In this document: in pieces, positions 13,600 through 19,190 of the stretch
Numbering within the stretch: the first letter of the stretch is position 1
Layout of the letters: each line of letters opens with the position of its first letter
Origin: Gammaproteobacteria bacterium
GTDB lineage: Bacteria > Pseudomonadota > Gammaproteobacteria > Xanthomonadales > Rhodanobacteraceae
Assembly (NCBI GenBank): GCA_005877675.1
Contig: VBNZ01000097.1
Location: forward strand, 1 to 19,190
Reading direction: 5' to 3'
DNA: 19,190 nt
Position numbers and translations under genes: made by a program
The notes under the pieces: generated by a model
The model's database searches: none
The model's input: only the letters and a program-made list of their open reading frames with translations
What the model was told of the DNA's origin: nothing

Positions 13600-16404
13600 T
13601 CAATTCACCGGAGCAGGATGCGTATCCTTCAGCGGCAAGAACACCGCAAAGAACGCCGGCGCCGCGATCAAATAGGCGATGCCGCTGATTTGCAGTACGG
13701 CGGCGAGGCCGAACGAGGTTGCGATCAGCGGCACCAGTGCCGCGCCGATCACCGAGAACGAGCCGTTGATGCCCCAGGCCCACAGGAACATCGCGTTCTT
13801 GTTGAGACGACCAAGCCAGGTCATCGCGGTCGACATCGGGAAACCCATCAGAAACGCCGGCGGCGCGATCAGCACGAAGCAGCAGACCAGGCGCAGCGCG
13901 TAAGGCAGGCTGCCGATCGCGTTGAGTGCCGGGTCGAGCAGCCAGCCGTACGCAATCAGCATTGCGCCGATCGCAATAAAGATGAGCGGCATCACGGTCT
14001 TTGCGCGCTCCATGAAACGTTCCGAGGCGAGGCTGCCAAGCCCGGAGAACACCAGCATGCCGGTGATCAGGATCGAGGCCGACACGGTCGGATTGCCGAG
14101 TGGCAGCACAAACTTCGCGATCAGCGACACCTCGACCATGATGTAGCCGAGGCCGAGGCAGGCAAAGTATAAAATGGTACGGAACTGACCCGGATAGCGC
14201 GAGAATATCGTGCGCCAGTTGAGCACTACTGGAATCGCGACGAGCCAGGTCGCGGCGATCGCGGCGATCGCGAGCGTCGCCCACAGCAGCAGATAACCCC
14301 ACTCGTCCTGGAAGATTTCTAGGCGATCGGTCGTGCGCGGCAGATCGGCCGGTTTTACATATGCGGCAAAGTACGGGCGATTGTTGGTGAGCGGTCGCGT
14401 ATCGAACACATAGCCGTCGGCGACGGTTTTCCAGTCGTTATGCAGCAGCGCGTACCAGGCGAGCTGACCCATCGTCGTCGCGGGCACTTGCGCGGGCCCA
14501 GGACCGTTGGGGTCGCCATTCGGATCGGTGCCGTCCGGTGCGGTCGGATCGGCCATCGCAACGCCTTCGGCGGGCGCAGTCGGATCGGCCGCGGATGTAG
14601 CGCTCGGTTCGGCCGGCGCCGTCGGATCAACGGCAGGCGCCGTGGTAGGTTCCGTGGTCGGTGCTGCTGCGGGCTTGCTCGCGACAGTCGCGTCCGGCGA
14701 CTTCGCTGCGCTCGCGGTATTCGCGCTGGCAGTTGCCGCATCCACACCGAAGATGCCTTCGCGATACGATTTCAGCGTCGCCGCCGTCTGCGTCGCATCG
14801 AACTCGAAACCCGGATAGGTCAGCTCGTCGAACGACATCGCATGCGAATGTTCGTGCAGCTTGGCAACGTCGTCCGCGGAAAAACCGCCGCGCTTGTACA
14901 GCACGGTTGCGGTCGAGAGATAGCTCGACACGGCGTAGAAACGCTCGGACAGATTCTTGGCGCCAGGCTCGGCATCCTGTGCTGCGGCAACCATCGTCGC
15001 GTAGAGCTTGAGCACCGATTTGGGCGGCTCTTCCTTGTTCCACAGCGTCACCGACAGCACGCCGCCGTCCGCGAGCGCGCGCATGTACGCGGCCATCGCC
15101 TCGCGCGTGTACGCGTATTTTTCGACGATCGCGAAACCGCCGGGGTTCGACAGGCCGGCCGAATCGGCCAGCGACAGATCGATCACGTCGTAGCGGTTGC
15201 TCGTGTTCGCAAGATACAGGCGGCCGTCGTAATCGATCACGTTCAATTTCGGATCGTTCAAGATGTCGCCCGAGAAATCGCGCAGCGCCTTGTCGTTGCG
15301 GAACGCATCGAGGATCGCGGGATTGCCCTCGGCCACCGTCACGTGCTTGGAGTTATGCAGCGCGACGCGCGTCGAGATGCCGCCGCCGAACTGCACGACG
15401 AAGGTGCTCGGATCTTTCTTCAGCACATAGGGATACTGCATCGGCAGATAGCGGAAATACGCGCTTTCCGCATCGCTGAGCTTGCGCATCACGCCGAATG
15501 GGCCGTCGCTGTCGATGTACATGCCGAGATACGCGTTGGGCGGAATCTCAGGCAGATTGAACGCGGCGTTGTCCGACAGGCCCGGTGCGAAGTGCAGATA
15601 CGAGCTCGAATAGACTTCCAGGTAGCCGAATGGCGAGGCGCTCTCGTATACGCGCTGATTGTCGGGGAATTTGCGCGCGTAAGACACGCCCTTGTAGTCG
15701 GACACCGCGAGCTTGGGAATCGCGAGTGCGCCGGGCAGCCAATAGTGCGCGCCGATGCTGAGTGCGGCGAGCGCAACCAGCGCGATGGTCGGCTTGTGAT
15801 TGCTTTGCGCCGCAAACCATACGAGCCCGCTCGCAAACCACAGCACCAGCGGCACGACGATCAGATTTTCGGGCCGGAACAGGAACAGGCAACCGAGCAA
15901 CAGCAGACCGCCCACGCCCGCGCCGACCAGATCGGCGAAGTAGACGCGTCCGAACACATCCTTCATGCGCAGGAACACCGCGCCGAGGAAGAACGCGCCG
16001 GCGAGGAACGGCGTCAGATACAGCACGAAGTTGCCGAACAACTTCCATTTCTGCACGGCGTCGGAAATCAGGAAGATCGCGTTGAACGGGATCTGCTGCG
16101 CGAGCAGATTCGCGGCCACCATCAGCGGGCCGAACGCGAGCAGCGAGACGTTGGCGACGCCCTGCCAATGCTTCTCGAACCACGCGTTCGCACCGCACAT
16201 CACGACCGAGGTGAGGCCGAAGCCCATCATCACGAGGCTGACGACCATCGAGCCGAAGTGCGCCCAGCTGCCGACGCTGAAGATGCGCATGATCACGATC
16301 TGCAACGCGATCACGGCGGCCGAGACGAGGCCGACGGCGAGGTAGAAGAGCAGGGCGGGCTGATTTGCTGCGCGGCTGGATGAAGAAAGTGAGCTTGATG
16401 TCAT
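13600..16404 (-). CDS. Membrane-embedded spermidine-synthase-like protein with Pro/Ala/Thr-rich linker
   Basis: This 934-aa protein has about seven N-terminal TM helices (17-223), a soluble spermidine/spermine-synthase-like Rossmann domain, a low-complexity linker (~553-638), and about seven C-terminal TM helices (including GYIMVEVSLIAKFVLPLGNP, typical of this membrane family). The SAM-binding region is recognisable but weakened: FVVQFGGGIST (~336-346), the acidic VAEGNP (~356), DYDGRLYL, then YDVIDLSLADS where active aminopropyltransferases have a catalytic Asp. Bacterial membrane relatives are generally annotated as 'spermidine synthase' without proof. A true polyamine role is not supported here; it may be a transporter- or scaffold-like protein with a ligand-binding middle. 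ATG 16404 directly abuts AAAGG and an in-frame TAA, so initiation is probably weak. It is downstream of the exported methyltransferase-like gene across a 220-nt hairpin region. Confidence 0.8.
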   Translation of the reverse strand: MTSSSLSSSSRAANQPALLFYLAVGLVSAAVIALQIVIMRIFSVGSWAHFGSMVVSLVMMGFGLTSVVMCGANAWFEKHWQGVANVSLLAFGPLMVAANLLAQQIPFNAIFLISDAVQKWKLFGNFVLYLTPFLAGAFFLGAVFLRMKDVFGRVYFADLVGAGVGGLLLLGCLFLFRPENLIVVPLVLWFASGLVWFAAQSNHKPTIALVALAALSIGAHYWLPGALAIPKLAVSDYKGVSYARKFPDNQRVYESASPFGYLEVYSSSYLHFAPGLSDNAAFNLPEIPPNAYLGMYIDSDGPFGVMRKLSDAESAYFRYLPMQYPYVLKKDPSTFVVQFGGGISTRVALHNSKHVTVAEGNPAILDAFRNDKALRDFSGDILNDPKLNVIDYDGRLYLANTSNRYDVIDLSLADSAGLSNPGGFAIVEKYAYTREAMAAYMRALADGGVLSVTLWNKEEPPKSVLKLYATMVAAAQDAEPGAKNLSERFYAVSSYLSTATVLYKRGGFSADDVAKLHEHSHAMSFDELTYPGFEFDATQTAATLKSYREGIFGVDAATASANTASAAKSPDATVASKPAAAPTTEPTTAPAVDPTAPAEPSATSAADPTAPAEGVAMADPTAPDGTDPNGDPNGPGPAQVPATTMGQLAWYALLHNDWKTVADGYVFDTRPLTNNRPYFAAYVKPADLPRTTDRLEIFQDEWGYLLLWATLAIAAIAATWLVAIPVVLNWRTIFSRYPGQFRTILYFACLGLGYIMVEVSLIAKFVLPLGNPTVSASILITGMLVFSGLGSLASERFMERAKTVMPLIFIAIGAMLIAYGWLLDPALNAIGSLPYALRLVCCFVLIAPPAFLMGFPMSTAMTWLGRLNKNAMFLWAWGINGSFSVIGAALVPLIATSFGLAAVLQISGIAYLIAAPAFFAVFLPLKDTHPAPVN
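14490..14745 (-). repeat. In-frame low-complexity DPTAP-type repeat tract inside the spermidine-synthase-like gene
   Basis: On the minus strand this codes for a Pro/Ala/Thr/Asp-rich stretch with recurring units DPTAPAE, DPTAPAEG, DPTAPDG and short TTEPTTAP variants, ending in NGDPNGPGPAQ. The underlying DNA repeats GTCGGATC-GGCC/GGC motifs, so the tract probably arose by slippage or tandem duplication. It separates the soluble domain from the second membrane bundle. Confidence 0.75.
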
Positions 16405-16624
16405 CCTTTAGTCTGCGGGTCGAGCGAGAGGGGCTGTGCTCCCCTCACTATGGTTCCATTGTGAGAGGAGAGATTTGAATGCTGTACTTACTCTCTCTCC
16501 CCCAACGGCTTGATCGTCGGGGAGAGGGCTGGGGTGAGGGGGCTCTCGATGGTCGATGCAAAGACGCCCCTCAGCCAACCCTCTCCCCGCGCGAGCGCGA
16601 GGCAGAGGACTCGAAGGGCCAGGG
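16405..16624. repeat. Intergenic inverted-repeat element (GGGGAGAGGG...CCCTCTCCCC)
   Basis: This 220-nt gap separates two minus-strand genes and holds no gene. Arms at 16519-16542 (GGGGAGAGGGCTGGGGTGAGGGG) and 16567-16588 (CCCCTCAGCCAACCCTCTCCCC) pair almost fully around a ~25-nt loop. A second, competing hairpin joins CTCTCCCCC near 16494 to GGGGAGAG at 16519. This resembles the CCCTCACCCC-AACCCTCTCCCC repeats common in proteobacterial chromosomes. It could end transcription of the methyltransferase-like gene or alter mRNA stability. Confidence 0.6.
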
Positions 16625-17527
16625 TCACTTCGTATCCTTCGCCTCGCCGTTATGCGCGCCCTTGATCGCGTCGCCGTCGAGTTTGGTGAACGGCACGAAT
16701 GGCACGATCTTGCCGAAAATGTCGCTGCGCGCGACGGTGATGGTTCCGTCGGCGGCCTGATTCTTGACGACCTTGAGCACGCGCTGCGCGCCCGGCGGGC
16801 CGACCGGAATCACCATGGTGCCGCCGGCTTTGAGCTGGCGCAGCAGTGGCGGCGGGATGTGGTCGATGCCGCAAGTGACGATGATCTTGTCGAACGGACC
16901 CTTTTCTTCCCAGCCGTAATAGCCATCGGCCTGCTTGGTCGAGATGTTCTTGTACTCGGTATAGCCGCGCGCGATCAAATCGTCGTACACGCCGCGCGTG
17001 CGCTCGGCCAGCGGCTTGATGATTTCGATCGTATAGACCTTGTCGGTCATGCGCGACAGGTACGAGGACTGGTAGCCCGAACCGGTGCCGATCTCGAGCA
17101 CCTTCTCGCCGCGCTTCAGGTCGAGCGACTGCGTCATGCGCGCGACCGCGTGCGGGCCGGAGATCGTCACGCCGAAACCGATGTCGAGGAACGCGCTGTC
17201 ATACGCGTGCGGCCGATTGACCGGGCGGCAGAATTCCTCGCGCGGATTGAGCAGGAAAGCGATCTTGTCTTTGTCGTCCCACACGTCCTTGTTCTGGATC
17301 AGCGCGTGCAGCCGGTTCCAGCGTTGCATGAGGAATTTCGGATCTTCGCCGCGGTTCTTCACGCCCCAGGCGATGAAGGCCTCGCGATCGGCGATCGGCG
17401 GCGTCATATCGAACGTAAACGGCACCGGCACCTTGCTGACCGCCTGCGCTTCGGCGTGCGCGAAACGTGCGAGCGGAGCCGCGGCAACGGCCGCAAGCGA
17501 ACGAAGAACAAAATCGCGTCTAAACAC
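16625..17527 (-). CDS. Tat-signal protein-L-isoaspartate O-methyltransferase-like protein
   Basis: This 300-aa protein starts with GTG at 17527, with AGGAGT 5 nt upstream. The N-terminus MFRRDFVLRSLAAVAAAPLA...AHA reads as a twin-arginine signal, followed by ~90 extra residues and then the PIMT fold. Family features: GVTISGPHAVARM (119-131; cf. TISxPH of PIMT), SAM motif I VLEIGTGSGYQSSYLS (143-158), the acidic YTIEI (motif post-I), KADGYYGW / FDKIIVTCGIDHIPPPLLRQLKAGGTMVIPVG (motifs II-III). Cytosolic Pcm is ~210 aa and lacks such an extension. Pcm repairs isoaspartyl residues using SAM, which is not known to be available in the periplasm. So either the protein stays cytoplasmic or its activity differs. 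It is divergent from another Tat-signal gene and upstream of a SAM-fold membrane protein. Confidence 0.85.
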   Translation of the reverse strand: MFRRDFVLRSLAAVAAAPLARFAHAEAQAVSKVPVPFTFDMTPPIADREAFIAWGVKNRGEDPKFLMQRWNRLHALIQNKDVWDDKDKIAFLLNPREEFCRPVNRPHAYDSAFLDIGFGVTISGPHAVARMTQSLDLKRGEKVLEIGTGSGYQSSYLSRMTDKVYTIEIIKPLAERTRGVYDDLIARGYTEYKNISTKQADGYYGWEEKGPFDKIIVTCGIDHIPPPLLRQLKAGGTMVIPVGPPGAQRVLKVVKNQAADGTITVARSDIFGKIVPFVPFTKLDGDAIKGAHNGEAKDTK

Positions 17528-17687
17528 ACCAAACTCCTGTGGGATCGGATCGAACGGGGGTTGTACTGCAAAGGATACGGCAATTGGCTCCTATTTGCCG
17601 CCTTTTTTTGCGGCAAACGGGTTGTTCACAAAGGACTTTTTTCTGACAAACTGCGAGCGTCGAATTCAGCTCAGGGGTGATTGTCGG
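17528..17687. promoter_or_regulatory. Divergent promoter region with a perfect 8-bp stem hairpin
   Basis: This 160-nt gap lies between the divergent methyltransferase-like and M19-like genes, so it should contain both promoters. At 17594-17617 TTTGCCGC and GCGGCAAA form a perfect 8-bp stem with an all-pyrimidine loop CTTTTTTT. The T-run is in the loop, not after the stem, so it is not a standard terminator; an operator or attenuator-like element is possible. No confident -35/-10 pair was identified. Confidence 0.4.
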
Positions 17688-18800
17688 ATGAATCCATCGT
17701 CGCGTCGGAAATTCCTGGCTCGCGTGAGCCTTGCGCTGCTGCCGGCTTCGATCGCGCGCGCCTACGAAGGCGCCTGCACGGATGCGCCGCAGCGCATCGA
17801 TTCGCTCGGCGGCCCCGGCGGTTACGCCGACGACATGTCCACTGCTTTGAGCGCCGCCGCACTCGACGACACGCGCAAGTCCGGCTTGAGCGCGGTCAAC
17901 GTCACGGTCAGTGGTGTCGGCAGTTATGCGCGCAACTATGATGAGACGATCAGGAATATCGCGTACTGGAGCGCGCAGATCGCGGCGCATCCGGACCGTC
18001 TGATGCCGGTGCGCACTGGCGCGGATCTCGACACCGCGCGCTGCGCTGGCAAGCTTGGGCTGATCTACGGTTTTCAGGACGCCACACCGCTTGGTGAAGA
18101 TATTGACCGCGTCGACACGTTTCGTGATCTCGGCGTGCGCATCTTCCAGCTCACCTACAACCGCCGCAATCTGGTCGGTGATGGCTGTCTCGAATCGGGC
18201 AACGCGGGACTGTCAGAATTCGGGCGCAAGCTGGTCGCGAAGCTCAACGAGCGCAAATTGCTGGTCGACCTCTCGCACGCGGGCGAACGCACGACGCTCG
18301 AGGCGATCGACGCATCGAAATCGCCGATCGCGATTTCGCACACAGGCTGTGCCGCGCTCGCATCGCTGCCGCGCAACAAGACCGACAATGAGCTGAGGAA
18401 GCTCGCCGACAAGGGCGGTTATGTCGGTATTTATCTGATGCCTTTCCTGCGCAGCAAGGGTCAGCCGACGGCGGCCGATCTGATCGCGCATCTCGAACAT
18501 GCGATCGACGTCTGCGGCGAAGACCATGTCGGCATCGGCAGCGACGGCGCGATTTCGCCGATCGCAGTCACGCCGGAATTCAAGAAAAAATTCGCCAACG
18601 AGGTCAACGAGCGACGCAAACGCGGTATCTCTGCGCCGGGCGAGGATCCGAATGTATATACGTTTTTACCCGACCTCAACCGCGCGGACCGCTTTGCGCG
18701 CATCGCCGAGCTGCTCGTGGTGCGCGGACATTCCGCCGCGCGCATCGACAAGGTGCTCGGCGCAAACTTCGCGCGGACACTGAAGGAAGTGTGGGGTTAG
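17688..18800 (+). CDS. Tat-signal M19 (membrane dipeptidase) family protein with altered metal site
   Basis: The ATG at 17688 (AGGGGTGA upstream) gives 370 aa. The open frame extends upstream, but that part is antisense to the methyltransferase gene and lacks a family match. The N-terminus MNPSSRRKFLARVSLALLPASIARA is a twin-arginine signal. M19 features: LGLIYGFQD (123-131), NLVGDGCLE (161-169), VDLSHAG (His197), AISHTGC (His218), GEDHVGIGSDGA (Asp286). Classical M19 enzymes have an HxD pair near the N-terminus and a bridging Glu. Here the N-terminal region reads RIDSLGGPGG with no HxD, and the position of the Glu in the LGIEG motif appears as Gln130. Many exported relatives share this pattern, so it is a subfamily rather than a broken gene. 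Canonical dipeptidase activity is doubtful. The RidA-like gene follows after 55 nt. Confidence 0.88.
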   Translation: MNPSSRRKFLARVSLALLPASIARAYEGACTDAPQRIDSLGGPGGYADDMSTALSAAALDDTRKSGLSAVNVTVSGVGSYARNYDETIRNIAYWSAQIAAHPDRLMPVRTGADLDTARCAGKLGLIYGFQDATPLGEDIDRVDTFRDLGVRIFQLTYNRRNLVGDGCLESGNAGLSEFGRKLVAKLNERKLLVDLSHAGERTTLEAIDASKSPIAISHTGCAALASLPRNKTDNELRKLADKGGYVGIYLMPFLRSKGQPTAADLIAHLEHAIDVCGEDHVGIGSDGAISPIAVTPEFKKKFANEVNERRKRGISAPGEDPNVYTFLPDLNRADRFARIAELLVVRGHSAARIDKVLGANFARTLKEVWG

Positions 18801-18855
18801 TAAAGTAGCGGTCAATCCTCAATTTTGCTGTTCGCGCAACTAACGGAGATTCGTC

Positions 18856-19190
18856 ATGAGTAGGCTCAACCAGTTGTTGTTTTTTGGTCTCGCCGCACTA
18901 ATCAGCGCAGCCGCCATTGCCGCTGAACCCGAATTCTTTCCACGCAAAGCCGAACCGGGCAAAACTTATCCGTTCTCTGAAGCCGTACGCGTAGGCGACA
19001 TGCTCTACCTCGCCGGCGAAATCGGCTTGGGCGCGGACGGCAAACTCGCAACGGGCGGCATCAAGGCCGAGACCAAACAGGTGATGGACAACATCGGCGC
19101 GAATCTCGCGCGCCATCACGCCTCCTTCGACCAGGTCGTGCAATGCACCGTGGCGCTCGCCGACATCAAGGAATGGTCGGATTTCAACGA
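18856..19190 (+). CDS. Exported RidA/YjgF family protein, 3' end beyond the window
   Basis: About 111 codons are visible from ATG 18856 (CGGAGAT upstream). Residues 1-23 form a signal peptide (LLFFGLAALISAAAIAAEPE). The RidA fold follows: PFSEAVRVGDMLYLAGEIGLGADGKL, the helix ETKQVMDNIGANLARHHASFDQVVQ, and CTVALADIKEWSDFN. RidA proteins hydrolyse reactive enamine/imine intermediates from PLP enzymes in the cytosol; exported versions are a less understood branch. The conserved active-site Arg near residue ~105 of RidA would lie just beyond the visible end, so activity cannot be judged. It lies 55 nt after the M19-like gene on the same strand and is likely cotranscribed. Confidence 0.87.
   Translation, partial: MSRLNQLLFFGLAALISAAAIAAEPEFFPRKAEPGKTYPFSEAVRVGDMLYLAGEIGLGADGKLATGGIKAETKQVMDNIGANLARHHASFDQVVQCTVALADIKEWSDFN

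Noticed and set aside
14440..16383. A 647-codon open frame on the plus strand.
   Set aside because: It is fully antisense to the spermidine-synthase-like gene, has Arg/His/Gln-rich shadow composition and no recognisable domain. The minus-strand frame has clear TM helices and family motifs.
16490..16590. A CRISPR-like or tandem array.
   Set aside because: The repeats are two inverted arms, not regularly spaced direct repeats with spacers, and no cas gene is present.
16556..17680. A 374-codon open frame on the plus strand.
   Set aside because: It runs antisense through the methyltransferase-like gene and the hairpin repeat, and shows no family features.
17085..17687. An upstream extension of the M19-like gene.
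   Set aside because: The frame stays open, but the extension is antisense to the methyltransferase. The ATG at 17688 gives a twin-arginine signal and a Shine-Dalgarno-like site.

Overview
The window is a GC-rich stretch of a Gram-negative chromosome. Evidence for this is the many Sec and Tat signal peptides, a lipobox, an OmpR/QseC-type two-component pair, many GTG/TTG starts, and REP-like elements of the kind that read CATTCCCGCG...GCGGGAATCCAG. A sedolisin with a GSWYD...GQGF C-terminal domain and the 'CATAACC' MITE-like element would fit Xanthomonadales (Rhodanobacteraceae-like). That placement is inference, with low to moderate confidence. I saw no rRNA, tRNA, CRISPR array, phage or transposase gene.

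Layout. (1) 1-3357, minus strand: a secreted S53 (sedolisin/kumamolisin) peptidase cut off by the window's left edge, preceded by a membrane fatty-acid desaturase. (2) 3581-6901, plus strand: a HAD-IB phosphatase (MtnX-like), a glutamate-1-semialdehyde-aminomutase-like class III aminotransferase, and a GH18 glycosidase lipoprotein, closely spaced. (3) A 152-bp inverted-repeat element at 6931-7082, whose right end contains the stop codon of the next gene. (4) 7077-8794, minus strand: an OmpR-type response regulator and histidine kinase overlapping by 4 nt. Divergent from them on the plus strand are a periplasmic tandem-rhodanese protein and a PepSY protein; a PmrA/QseB-like box lies in the divergent promoter region. 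(5) 10309-12408, plus strand: a compact, partly translationally coupled set consisting of the ChrB C-terminal domain alone, an exported LamG-like protein and an exported beta-propeller protein. (6) 12436-17527, minus strand: a periplasmic alpha/beta hydrolase whose start codon lies in a REP-like arm, a 934-aa membrane spermidine-synthase-like protein with a low-complexity linker, and a Tat-signal isoaspartyl-methyltransferase-like protein. (7) 17688-19190, plus strand: a Tat-signal M19 dipeptidase-like protein lacking several classical metal ligands, then an exported RidA-family protein cut off by the right edge.

Most products are predicted to work in the envelope or outside the cell: protease, chitinase-like lipoprotein, rhodanese, PepSY, propeller, hydrolase, dipeptidase-like protein and RidA. 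The strongest functional link visible is the two-component system with its divergent rhodanese/PepSY genes. The strongest structural oddities are SAM-fold proteins directed at the membrane or periplasm, the degenerate M19 metal site, and repeat elements fused to gene ends. I do not see a clearly new defence or mobile system.
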